Part shown: positions 1 through 8,931 of the stretch, one piece after another
Layout of the letters: the number at the start of each line of letters is the position of its first letter
Numbering within the stretch: the first letter of the stretch is position 1
From: Gemmatales bacterium
GTDB lineage: Bacteria; Planctomycetota; Planctomycetia; Gemmatales; Gemmataceae
Assembly (NCBI GenBank): GCA_026004675.1
Contig: BPJP01000002.1
Coordinates: 589,335 to 653,334, forward strand
Direction of reading: 5' to 3'
DNA length: 64,000 bases
The notes under the pieces: generated by a model
What the model was told of the DNA's origin: nothing
Database searches by the model: none
Seen by the model: the letters and a program-made list of their open reading frames with translations, nothing else
Position numbers and translations under genes: made by a program

Positions 1-1899
1 CAGGCAACTCCGCAAGAACGCGATTCTCCGGACATAATCAATTCTGATTGGCGTGTGTATTCATCCGACAACTTGAATGGCCAAGGTCCGCCTCCGGAAC
101 CCACTCCGTTTGTGTGGCAAGGTAGGACGTTCAATCCTGCACCCAATTCACATTGGAAGCCGAGTTTTCCTCACGGACTCGAAAGGCTTGCAAGAGCAAA
201 TCGGGCTGAAGTTGTGGGAAATAATCTCCGGTACGTTCGATTCTTTGACGACAATCCATCAAGTCCAATCAAGAACATCTGGCTTGACACAAGTAAGGCA
301 GGGTTTGCGTCGTCGAAGTCCTACGTTGTGGAGACAAACGAATCCGTGGTGGAGCGTTGCGTATTGATGACGACCGATCCCGGCGACTTGGTTCTCGATC
401 CCACTTGCGGCTCCGGCACGACCGCCTACGTCGCCGAACAATGGGGCCGGCGGTGGATCACGATCGATACGTCTCGCGTCGCTCTCGCCCTGGCCCGCGC
501 TCGCATCATGGGCGCTCGCTACCCGTACTACCTGCTGGCCGACGAAGTCGAAGATGTCGAAGAGGTCATCCGGTCGGACGGCAAGACATTCCGCTACAAG
601 TCGGACCGGCCCGGCCGGCCTCATGTCCGCCAGGGCTTCATTTACCAGCGCGTGCCGCACATCACGCTCAAATCGATCGCCAACAACGCCGAGATCGACG
701 TCATCTGGGAGAAATTCGAGGAACGACTGCTGCCGCTGCGCAAAAAGCTCACATCGGTCATTCCCGGCAAGTGGCTGGCGGACTACCGCAAGAAGCAGAA
801 ATACACGGCCGAGGTGCCGCCGGAGATTCAGGAATGGGAAATCCCCCGCGAGTTTCCAGGCGACTGGCCGGAGAATGCCAAAGCGTTGCACGAGGAGTTC
901 TGGAAGTTGCGGATCGAGCGGCAAAGGGAAATCGACGCTTCGATCGCCGCCCATGCCGAGTTCGAATACCTCTACGACAAGCCTTACGAGGACAAATCGA
1001 AGGTGAGGGTGGCCGGTCCGTTCACGGTCGAGAGTTTGTCGCCTCATCGTTATATGGGGGTCGATGAGAACGACGAATTGATCCGTCGGCAGGGTTCGTT
1101 GGCACCGCCAGGGGAAACGCACAGCATCGACGAGGATGGATTCGTCGAGATGATTCTGGAGAATCTGAAAGTGGCGGGGGTGCAGCAGGCGCACAAGGAA
1201 GACAAGATCGATTTCACGTCGCTGGTTCCGTGGCCGGGCGAGCTGATCTGTGCCGAAGGGCGTTACCTGGAAGGGGAAAAGGAGCGGCGGGCGGGGATTT
1301 TCATCGGGCCGGAATTCGGCACGGTTCAGCGGCAGGACCTGGTGCAGGCAGCCCGCGAAGCGGCCGACGCGGGCTTCGATGTGCTGATCGCCTGCGCCTT
1401 CAGTTACGATGCTCATTCTTCGGAGCTGAACAAGTTGGGCCGCATCCCGGTTCTGAAGGCTCGGATGAATGCCGATCTGCATATGGCCAGCGACTTGAAG
1501 GAGAGCAAAACGGCCAACCTGTTTGTGATTTTCGGCGAGCCGGACGTGGACATTTTGCACACGGACGACGGCCGAATTCAGGTGCGAATCAATGGCGTCG
1601 ATGTGTTTGATCCCAGTACAGGGGAAGTTCGCAGCGACGGCCCGGAGGGAATCGCCTGCTGGTTCATCGACACGGACTACAACGAAGAGTCGTTCTTCGT
1701 TCGGCACGCTTATTTTCTTGGCGCCAACGACCCGTACAAGTCGCTCAAGACGACACTCAAAGCCGAGATCGACGAAGAGTCGTGGGCCAGCTTGAACAGT
1801 GCCGTTTCCCGGCCGTTCGAGAAACCCAAATCCGGCCGAATCGCCGTCAAAGTGATCAATCACCTGGGAGACGAGGTGATGAAAGTGTTTCGCGTTTGA
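1..1899 (+). CDS. Site-specific DNA methyltransferase (beta-type, type III Mod-like), C-terminal part
   Basis: The reading frame is open from base 1, so the gene begins left of the window. The SAM-binding motif I is visible as DPTCGSGTT near base 400, followed by a Rossmann-like stretch with GRRWITID. In N4-cytosine and beta-class N6-adenine methyltransferases the catalytic (D/S)PP(Y/W) motif precedes motif I, so here it would lie outside the window. About 450 residues follow motif I, which is long for a plain methyltransferase and resembles type III Mod or orphan Mod-like enzymes. That C-terminal region is rich in charged residues and I assign it no function. The next gene, on the other strand, is a serine hydrolase, so any restriction partner must lie upstream or be absent. 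Confidence 0.8.
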   Translation, partial: QATPQERDSPDIINSDWRVYSSDNLNGQGPPPEPTPFVWQGRTFNPAPNSHWKPSFPHGLERLARANRAEVVGNNLRYVRFFDDNPSSPIKNIWLDTSKAGFASSKSYVVETNESVVERCVLMTTDPGDLVLDPTCGSGTTAYVAEQWGRRWITIDTSRVALALARARIMGARYPYYLLADEVEDVEEVIRSDGKTFRYKSDRPGRPHVRQGFIYQRVPHITLKSIANNAEIDVIWEKFEERLLPLRKKLTSVIPGKWLADYRKKQKYTAEVPPEIQEWEIPREFPGDWPENAKALHEEFWKLRIERQREIDASIAAHAEFEYLYDKPYEDKSKVRVAGPFTVESLSPHRYMGVDENDELIRRQGSLAPPGETHSIDEDGFVEMILENLKVAGVQQAHKEDKIDFTSLVPWPGELICAEGRYLEGEKERRAGIFIGPEFGTVQRQDLVQAAREAADAGFDVLIACAFSYDAHSSELNKLGRIPVLKARMNADLHMASDLKESKTANLFVIFGEPDVDILHTDDGRIQVRINGVDVFDPSTGEVRSDGPEGIACWFIDTDYNEESFFVRHAYFLGANDPYKSLKTTLKAEIDEESWASLNSAVSRPFEKPKSGRIAVKVINHLGDEVMKVFRV

Positions 1900-2029
1900 G
1901 GCAGAAGGCCATTACGGTCGAAGTTGCTGGCGTGGATCGAGCAATGGCGAAACGGCAGACCGTCTTCTCCGCTTTTGAGAGAGGCAAAGGGTGGCCTTCG
2001 GATGCCGATGCATCCGTCGGTGCCTGGCA

Positions 2030-3694
2030 TTATTCTTTCTGACGCCGGGACATTCGCACGCTGGCCGCAATCACTTCCGTCGCCTTTTCTTGTGCGTCGC
2101 GTTTGAAAATCATTCTTTCGCCGTGGTAAAGGCCATAGTCAGGAAACCGATAGGTGTTGTTATCGATCTCTTCGAGTGGATAAAGGAAGAACCACTCGAT
2201 CAAAGCGTACAGTGTGCCGTCTTTTTCGAAAATGAAGAGGACGTTGTGGTCGGGACCGTATTCGCCGATGAGACCACGCCAGTGGTCGGGAGGTCTGGGA
2301 TTTTTCTTTGCGGTCCGCTCGAACAACGTATCCGAGAGTTTCAGGTTGTTGCCAGCGGGGACAAGCTCCAGGCCGAAATGCAGAACGTCATCGGCGACGA
2401 TCTTGCCATCCAGCGAGCGGAGTTCGAGTCGTAGTCCGCGATACCAGAGCCAAAGTTTGCCATTGTGGTGTTGGATTTCGAAATGTTTGTCGCCAGCGCG
2501 ATAATAGCCGGTCAACTTTTCGCGCTGTTCTGGTACGATTTCGCTGGTATGGATCAGAGGAGGCAGCGGCTTTTTGTCACGGACGGCCAGCATGGTGCGC
2601 AGCGTTTCGTCGGCGATGCGGCGAATGATGCCGTTGGCGCCGTCGCGGGAGGTGGTAACGACGACGCCCAATTGCTCGTCTTGCAAGATCGCCAGCTCGG
2701 TCGCGAAGCCGTAGATGGCGCCGGAATGCCCGACGCAGCGTTTGCCGTTTCGTTCTTCGATGTAAAAGCCGAGGCCGAAACCGCTCTTGGCATTGTCGTC
2801 GGCAAACTGCAACTGCAGCATTTGCTTTAAAGTTTCTGGTTTGAGGATGGGTCGGCCGTCGCGAAGGAGGCACCTTATGAATGCGGCCAGATCGACGACC
2901 GTGGAATACATCGAACCGGCTGGCGCCATGCCCAACTCGAACGTCGGCGCGGGAAAATCCGGACGCTCGTAACTCCACATGACCGCTTTGGCGAGCCGTT
3001 TCGTCAATTCCGGCCTGGGCCCAAAGGCACTATCGGCCATTGCCAACGGTTTGAGCACCCGGCGGTGGAGGTATTCGGCAAAGGGTTCTTTCTGGGTTTT
3101 CTCCAACACATAGCCGACCACTGCCAGGGCAGCGTTGGAGTATTTCGTTTTGGTTTCCGGTTCATAGACAAGCGATGTTTGATTCAGGCTGGCAACGGTT
3201 TGTTTCAGGGCGGCGCCGCCGGCATCGAAATAGTTGCCCACCGGCGGTTCGCGCACCAGTCCCGACCGATGGGCCATCAATTGCCGAAGCGTAATCTTCT
3301 TGTCAAATGGGCTTTTCGGATGGAACTCAGGGAGGTATGTGGTGATTGGTGCATCCAGATCGAGCCGCCCTTTTTCGACAAGCTGCATGATGGCGATATC
3401 GGTAAACAGCTTGGAAACCGAGCCGACACGGTAAACGGTGTCGGCGGCGGCCTCGACCTTTCTATCGCGATCGGCATAGCCGAAGCCTTGTGCCCAGATC
3501 GTTTTTTGGCCTTCGACAACGGCAATCGACAGTGCCGGCAGGTTTTTGCGTCTGGCTTCTTCTTGAATCCATCGTTGCAGTGCCTGGATGGCGGCCCGAT
3601 GGCTGGCAGGAGGCGCGATGCAAGGGGCTGCCAGCGATTGCGGAAGAATGCAAGCCAGACCGGTGATGCCGATGATTTGCAAAAACGCCTTCAT
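2030..3694 (-). CDS. Secreted serine hydrolase, beta-lactamase/class C (SxxK) family
   Basis: 554 residues from the ATG that opens a typical signal peptide (MKAFLQIIGITGLACILPQS); in-frame ATGs further upstream give a non-signal leader and are less likely. The three active-site elements of class C beta-lactamase/DD-peptidase-like hydrolases are present: S-V-S-K at residues 92-95, Y-S-N at 185-187 and H-S-G at 323-325. The catalytic domain ends near residue 360, and a further 190 residues of beta-rich sequence follow, as in many planctomycete and bacteroidete esterase-like members. It probably acts in the periplasm on a peptide, ester or lactam; the substrate cannot be told. It lies 85 bases beyond the PQQ-protein stop on the same strand, but a terminator separates them. 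Confidence 0.88.
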   Translation of the reverse strand: MKAFLQIIGITGLACILPQSLAAPCIAPPASHRAAIQALQRWIQEEARRKNLPALSIAVVEGQKTIWAQGFGYADRDRKVEAAADTVYRVGSVSKLFTDIAIMQLVEKGRLDLDAPITTYLPEFHPKSPFDKKITLRQLMAHRSGLVREPPVGNYFDAGGAALKQTVASLNQTSLVYEPETKTKYSNAALAVVGYVLEKTQKEPFAEYLHRRVLKPLAMADSAFGPRPELTKRLAKAVMWSYERPDFPAPTFELGMAPAGSMYSTVVDLAAFIRCLLRDGRPILKPETLKQMLQLQFADDNAKSGFGLGFYIEERNGKRCVGHSGAIYGFATELAILQDEQLGVVVTTSRDGANGIIRRIADETLRTMLAVRDKKPLPPLIHTSEIVPEQREKLTGYYRAGDKHFEIQHHNGKLWLWYRGLRLELRSLDGKIVADDVLHFGLELVPAGNNLKLSDTLFERTAKKNPRPPDHWRGLIGEYGPDHNVLFIFEKDGTLYALIEWFFLYPLEEIDNNTYRFPDYGLYHGERMIFKRDAQEKATEVIAASVRMSRRQKE

Positions 3695-3722
3695 TTTACG
3701 ATTGCTTGGCATGTATCCCAAT

Positions 3723-3752
3723 AAAAAGGGGGCGGTGTGGGTCCGCCCCCCC
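3723..3752 (-). terminator. Rho-independent terminator after the PQQ/TPR gene
   Basis: On the minus strand an 8-bp GC-only stem (GGGGGCGG with CCGCCCCC, arms at 3743-3750 and 3728-3735, 7-base loop) is followed at once by TTTTTAT. It lies 27 bases beyond the stop of the gene ending at 3779, which fits intrinsic termination of that transcript. Confidence 0.85.
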
Positions 3753-3778
3753 GAGGAAAAATGCATTGCAACCGATGC

Positions 3779-6700
3779 CTATTTGACTTGAACCTGTATT
3801 TTCGATTGGTAACCGATCAGTTCGATCAAACCTTTGCTGGCATCGATCAGCAGCGTATGCCATTGGACGTTGTTGTTGACAAGACTCTTGTCGAAAACCC
3901 GCTTGCCGTTGTCTTTGCGAAAGATCGTTGTCGTGGTAACGCGTTGTCGTGCATCGTAGGTAATCGACGAAAAGACCACCACGGGCAATTTTTTGAATTG
4001 TTCAAGCAGCATCGTTTGGTTGGGCACGTCCGCAATCCAGCGGAGTTGACCGGAGTTCTTGGCGAAGGCATAGAGCCAACCGTTGACAGGGACGCTGGCG
4101 ATACCTGCATAGAACCCGGGTTGCGGATTGCCAAAGACGTTGACCTGGGCCCGGAAAACCTGACTGACGGCAAGATAAAAGCGTTCGTAGTCTTCGAGCA
4201 GGATCAAGTTTTCGATATCTTTCAGGTGTTCAGGACGCAGGGAGGCGTGCATCACCTCTTTTTGTTGGCGCATGTCCAGAATCGTGAGCTTGCCGTTCTG
4301 CCTGGGCTCGACGACGGCGACGAATCCAGGCACCTCGCTCTCGGCAACCACTGCATTGGGAGAGAAGGTTGCCTGCCAGAGGACTTTGCCGCTCGAGACC
4401 TGGTATTTTTGCACGAGGATGTTGCCTTTGGCGTCGCTGCTGCGAACATAGAGCAGACCGCCATCGTCGCTGACCATGCTCTTGTACTGTTCGGAAAAAT
4501 CCGGTGCAGGCAACGACATGCCATTTCGGGCATCGAGGACACGAGTGCCGTTGACGTTGCCGTTTTGCAAGACTTCGGCCATGCAAACGTATCGGCTGTT
4601 GCCGAAAAGACGATTCCAGGAATTGATGTCGCTCCGGCTCCACAAAGGCGTGCCGGTGAGAGGATCGATGGCTTCGAGACTGTCGAAATCCTGCAGGCAA
4701 ACGAAGCCAGGTTCGAACACGTCGGGAAAAGCAACGCGCCGGCTGCGTCCATCGGGGAACACGAGGAAGATGTCACCATCCGGCGTTCGGGTCATGTGGC
4801 GATTGCGGGAGATGGGCAAATCGTCGTCGCCAACGGCTTTTTCCCACAACAATTGGTGGTGGAGGAGGTCGACAGCGAAAACGCGCAGACCGATCTGGAT
4901 CACTGCCAGATGGCCCTGGACAGCGTAATAGAGCTTGACTTGTTTTTGTTTTGCGCGGCTGGCGCTTCGAGTCCAATAAAGATACTGGAGGTTGTTGTTG
5001 TTTTGCCGATTGACGTTCTGCGTCCAAACGATTTGATTCGTCCCGCAGTCGCGGAGTTGCAGTTGTTGCATCTGGATGTTGAAGAATAGCTGATAGCGCT
5101 GGTGGAAAGGCAGCCATTCGCCTACTGGCTCGAAGCTATAGAGCTGTTGGAAGGGGCGGTACTGCTGCGGCACTTCTTTGGCCGAGATGTTCTCGCCGCT
5201 CCATTGATTGTCTGGCCGGTCGAGGCTGGCGAGGAAGCGTTTATCGGTAGCCAGGTCGTTGAAGAAATCGGCTCCGGTTTTGCCGTCTTTGACGACGACA
5301 TCAGCGTAATCGCTTCCGAGAAGACGATAGAAATAAGCTGCATCGTCGAGGAGATTCTTCGCCGCCATCAGGCGTGCCAGTGCTTCGGTGGCCTGAGCAG
5401 CCTGCTGCTTGTCGCCCGTGGCACGAACATGCAAAAGTTGCAATTCGGCTTCGCGGAAATCGCGCGGACCGGGCCGCTGTTCGATAAGGAGTTCAGCGAG
5501 GCGCAGTCGAGCTTGGGCACCGAATTGCGACATTGCGCCGAAGACGTTGATGAATTGCCTGAGTTTTGTCGGGTCGTTCGAGTCACGGACGGCTTGCCAG
5601 CGCCTGTTGATGTTTTCCTCCAGCGGCTTGCGGAGTTCCGGAGCGGCGTTGGTCATCGCCTGGATGCGGACTTGGACCCAGACGTTGGGACGGGCTTGAG
5701 CGGTCGGTTCGTCGATGATCGGCACCAGTTTGGCGACGTTGCCGAGTTTGCCGAATTCGATGTAGTTTTCAAGGGCCTCAACAAGCTTGCCTTGCTTTTC
5801 CTTTCCCTTGGCAACAAGAGCATAATAGTTGGCCACTCGGCGGTCTCGTTCCTCTTCCAGCTGCCGTTTTAACTCCCGACTGGCTCCGTTGGGGATGTCG
5901 ACGTGGCACAACGCGAAATAATCAGCGAGATATTTTTCGTTTTCGTTGAAATTGCGCTGGAGCGCTTCGCTATAGCTTTCGTACAAGAGCTGGCGTGCCT
6001 TGGTACGGGTCTTATCGTCGGGATTGTTGTTCAAAGCAACACGCAAGTCTTGGATGGCTCCTTGCAAATCTCCTTCATGCCGCCGCAATTCGGCGCGCTC
6101 GGTCAGACCGAAAGGATTGTTCGGATCCTTGGCGATGCTTTGGTTCATCTCCGCGAGTTTGACTTTCAACTGCGGGTAGGCAACGACCTGATCGATAGTT
6201 TGTGAGATGACTTTTCCGTCGCAAAAGAGCAGATTGCCAGGCACTTCGCCGCTTCGCGTGTTGTCGTGCGGATTCCAGCGGGTCTTGGTTCGGGCAATGA
6301 TCCGTCCGGCAGCGATGTCGATGACGCAAACTTCAGGTTCCGTTTTCGTCCGACCTGCGCTGGAAGCCAAAGGCAGAAAATATCGACCATCGGCGCTGGC
6401 AATACCCTGGCCGGAAGGCATTCCCGTGTCGAGTTTCCAGCGCAGCCGCCCAGTGGCCAGGTCGAGACTGCGGCACGTATCGCTACCAACGATAACCACG
6501 TTGTCGTCGAAAACGCCGGCAAGATAGAGATCGTTTCCTCGTGGCTTCTTCCAGACGCGTTCGCCGGTGCGAATGCGTACACAATGAATCGAGGTCGCAT
6601 CGGGGGCGGTGAAGACGACGTATCCGTTGTGAATGATGGGAGCCGATCCACGCCATTGCAATTCGATTGACGGCATCCCGTAAGGAACGAAACGGTTGGG

Positions 6701-8500
6701 CTGGGTGGGCAACACGCTCTGTTCCTCGTAGCGGTAGGCCCATACCAGGCTTTGTGTCAGAAGATCGACACCCAGGACGGCACCAGCATTGGTGGAGCAG
6801 ACCAGGACTCCTTCACCATAGGCGAGGTGGGCAGCGTGAAGACGGCGGCCAATGTCCCGCTGCAACGGGTTCAAAAACGACGCCAGTTTTTGCATCCAAA
6901 CCACCTTGGGAGTAGCGCGGTTGGTTTGCGGATCGACGGCGTGCGGGTCGAGGCAGATCAGGCGGAGTTCGCCGGCCTTTTCGTTCAACAGATACAGTTT
7001 GCCGCTGAGTGGGAGAGGCGGGCCAAGGAAGAAACTGTTGTCGAGTTCCGTGTTGCCGTTGCCGCCGAGTTCCCAGCGCAGCTTTCCCGAATTCAATTCG
7101 ATGGCGGTAAGCTTGTTGTTTTCGATCATGTCGGACAAGGCGCCGAATTGCTGCGGCCGGCCGAACATGTAGGCATGCGCGTACGGCGGAAAGGGGAGAT
7201 CATCCACGCCGTACACCAGCTGCCCATCGGTGCTCAACGTGCCAACCAGCGAGTTTTCAAACAAGACCTGTTGTTTGCCGCTTTGCCCGTAGAGTTGCCA
7301 CCATTGGGCTAACATCCGCGATGTGTTCCCATCTCGTAACAGTCGATAGAGACTGCGATCGAGAACCTGTTCCCAGGCAAGTTTGCCATCGCTCAGATTG
7401 ACGGCGTCGATGCCCGAATACGAGCGATAAACCAGCTTGCCGCCGGCGGCAATCGGACAAAAGGCAGGGATCAGCGGCTCTTTCTTGTAATCTTTGACAA
7501 AACGTGCGGCCACGTCGATCCATTGTTTGGTTTGCCCTTCACGGGTAATGTCTTGTTTCCATTTGATGTCGTCGAGAAACGGTGTGCTGCCTTCGCCGAC
7601 AGCAGTTCGGCTCTGGTTTCCCCGGAAGGTCGGCCAGATCTCCGCACTGGCGATCGCGAATGAAGCTCGCGAGACCTTCGCCAATTCGGCGCGAAGCCGA
7701 TCCAACGAGACACGCTCCTCTCCCAGGCGAACGCCGCCCGGAGCCACAGCCTCCAGCCGATCCAAAAACTGACCGACGCCATTTTCATCTCCCACCATCT
7801 GGCAGGCGATCGCCGCTTTAAGCAGAGTCAGAGGGGATGCTTCGTAGTTTGGTCGGGACAAGAGCTGCTTAAAATGCAACACAGCCATGTCCGGCTCGCC
7901 ACGCTGCAGCCTCAAGGTTGCCAACAATTCGGCTGCTTCGGTACCTGCTTTGGTGTGCAAATAGTTCTTAGCCACGCGCCCCAGGATTTCAGCCGGCGTC
8001 ATCGACCGCAATTCTTCATCGGTGCGCTCCTCCGGCTGCAACTTGGCCTGTTGAAGCAGGTTGCGGGCCTTCGCACCCCATTGAAGTTCATAAACCTCCA
8101 ATCCCTCTTTCGGCATCGAGCCGATCAAACGGTTCGCTTCCGCTTTGATGCTCGTCCAGCGTGTCTTGCCGTCTTCCGTCGTCTGTTCGAAGATGGCGTC
8201 TTCCGGTCCGTCCAACAACCCCTGGAGGACATAGACAGCGTCACCCCAGTTCTGTTCTTTCAGTAAATCGACGGCAGCTTCGATTCGCCTTTTGAGCCGA
8301 CTGTCGACTTTGAGGCTGATCGAAGCACGCAGGTCCTCATCGTCGCCGTCCGGAGTTTCGACTTTCGGCCCGATCTGGAAAAAGACAGGCGGCGCGACTT
8401 GCTGTTGGAATGGCCCTTTTCCTGAGACTCGTTCCGAAATGAAGCAGCCACACAGAACAGAAAAACCCAAAACGAATGACCCACGCCAAAAGCTCGACAT
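3779..8500 (-). CDS. Giant secreted PQQ-like beta-propeller / TPR protein
   Basis: 1573 residues. The N-terminus is hydrophobic and contains Cys residues (VLCGCF), so it is a signal peptide, perhaps of lipoprotein type. An alpha-helical TPR-like region (about 40-270) is followed by a first PQQ-like propeller with recurrent G-K-L-x-W blade endings (about 290-770). A long TPR/helical middle part (about 780-1100) comes next, then a second propeller with further blade repeats. Such PQQ-TPR architectures are common in Planctomycetes and are usually exported. No catalytic residues can be named, so a scaffold or sensor at the membrane or periplasm is more likely than a dehydrogenase. Its 5' region faces the fatty-acid oxidation gene divergently. 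Confidence 0.85.
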   Translation of the reverse strand: MSSFWRGSFVLGFSVLCGCFISERVSGKGPFQQQVAPPVFFQIGPKVETPDGDDEDLRASISLKVDSRLKRRIEAAVDLLKEQNWGDAVYVLQGLLDGPEDAIFEQTTEDGKTRWTSIKAEANRLIGSMPKEGLEVYELQWGAKARNLLQQAKLQPEERTDEELRSMTPAEILGRVAKNYLHTKAGTEAAELLATLRLQRGEPDMAVLHFKQLLSRPNYEASPLTLLKAAIACQMVGDENGVGQFLDRLEAVAPGGVRLGEERVSLDRLRAELAKVSRASFAIASAEIWPTFRGNQSRTAVGEGSTPFLDDIKWKQDITREGQTKQWIDVAARFVKDYKKEPLIPAFCPIAAGGKLVYRSYSGIDAVNLSDGKLAWEQVLDRSLYRLLRDGNTSRMLAQWWQLYGQSGKQQVLFENSLVGTLSTDGQLVYGVDDLPFPPYAHAYMFGRPQQFGALSDMIENNKLTAIELNSGKLRWELGGNGNTELDNSFFLGPPLPLSGKLYLLNEKAGELRLICLDPHAVDPQTNRATPKVVWMQKLASFLNPLQRDIGRRLHAAHLAYGEGVLVCSTNAGAVLGVDLLTQSLVWAYRYEEQSVLPTQPNRFVPYGMPSIELQWRGSAPIIHNGYVVFTAPDATSIHCVRIRTGERVWKKPRGNDLYLAGVFDDNVVIVGSDTCRSLDLATGRLRWKLDTGMPSGQGIASADGRYFLPLASSAGRTKTEPEVCVIDIAAGRIIARTKTRWNPHDNTRSGEVPGNLLFCDGKVISQTIDQVVAYPQLKVKLAEMNQSIAKDPNNPFGLTERAELRRHEGDLQGAIQDLRVALNNNPDDKTRTKARQLLYESYSEALQRNFNENEKYLADYFALCHVDIPNGASRELKRQLEEERDRRVANYYALVAKGKEKQGKLVEALENYIEFGKLGNVAKLVPIIDEPTAQARPNVWVQVRIQAMTNAAPELRKPLEENINRRWQAVRDSNDPTKLRQFINVFGAMSQFGAQARLRLAELLIEQRPGPRDFREAELQLLHVRATGDKQQAAQATEALARLMAAKNLLDDAAYFYRLLGSDYADVVVKDGKTGADFFNDLATDKRFLASLDRPDNQWSGENISAKEVPQQYRPFQQLYSFEPVGEWLPFHQRYQLFFNIQMQQLQLRDCGTNQIVWTQNVNRQNNNNLQYLYWTRSASRAKQKQVKLYYAVQGHLAVIQIGLRVFAVDLLHHQLLWEKAVGDDDLPISRNRHMTRTPDGDIFLVFPDGRSRRVAFPDVFEPGFVCLQDFDSLEAIDPLTGTPLWSRSDINSWNRLFGNSRYVCMAEVLQNGNVNGTRVLDARNGMSLPAPDFSEQYKSMVSDDGGLLYVRSSDAKGNILVQKYQVSSGKVLWQATFSPNAVVAESEVPGFVAVVEPRQNGKLTILDMRQQKEVMHASLRPEHLKDIENLILLEDYERFYLAVSQVFRAQVNVFGNPQPGFYAGIASVPVNGWLYAFAKNSGQLRWIADVPNQTMLLEQFKKLPVVVFSSITYDARQRVTTTTIFRKDNGKRVFDKSLVNNNVQWHTLLIDASKGLIELIGYQSKIQVQVK

Positions 8501-8931
8501 TGGTGTCTTCTCCAGCTAGGTGTGTCGCCTCAAGCCGAAACCCCACGGCCGCTTGCGACCGAGACTGGCTCAGACGATAGAGTGTAACATTTATAAGACG
8601 AACGGGCAGGGCGTTCTTAACAGTATCTCGTCGAGTTTTTGCCATCGCAACCCGAAACTTGCGACCTGTGCCGACTGCGCAAACGCTGATCGACCGGCGG
8701 CCTTTATTGGCTGGACGAATGAGAGCGGTTCTAGCGATTCTCACCGCATGAAGTTCCGCATTCGGGCTGCCAGCCTGACCAAAGGTTGACATTGTTGTAA
8801 GCGGCCAACTGGCGTAATCTGACCTTAGGCGAGAAGCCGATCAAGCGCATTGTGCCATCGTCGTTCAGCCAGGCAAGGACGGAATGTTCGAACCAGAACT
8901 GGGCCTGGCGGCAAGTTCGAAAGGAGTGCCC
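8501..8931. other. Divergent intergenic region
   Basis: 431 bases between the starts of the PQQ/TPR gene (left) and the fatty-acid oxidation gene (right). It must carry both promoters, but I see no clear paired -35/-10 boxes, no RNA gene and no convincing small reading frame. The only firm site is the Shine-Dalgarno stretch AAAGGAG shortly before 8932. Confidence 0.5.

Noticed and set aside
259..1863. Long open frame (534 residues) on the minus strand opposite the methyltransferase
   Set aside because: It mirrors a GC-rich gene, has no recognisable domain and the plus-strand frame carries clear methyltransferase motifs.
3737..5089. 450-residue plus-strand frame opposite the PQQ/TPR gene
   Set aside because: Antisense shadow; the minus-strand product shows the propeller repeats continuously through this part.
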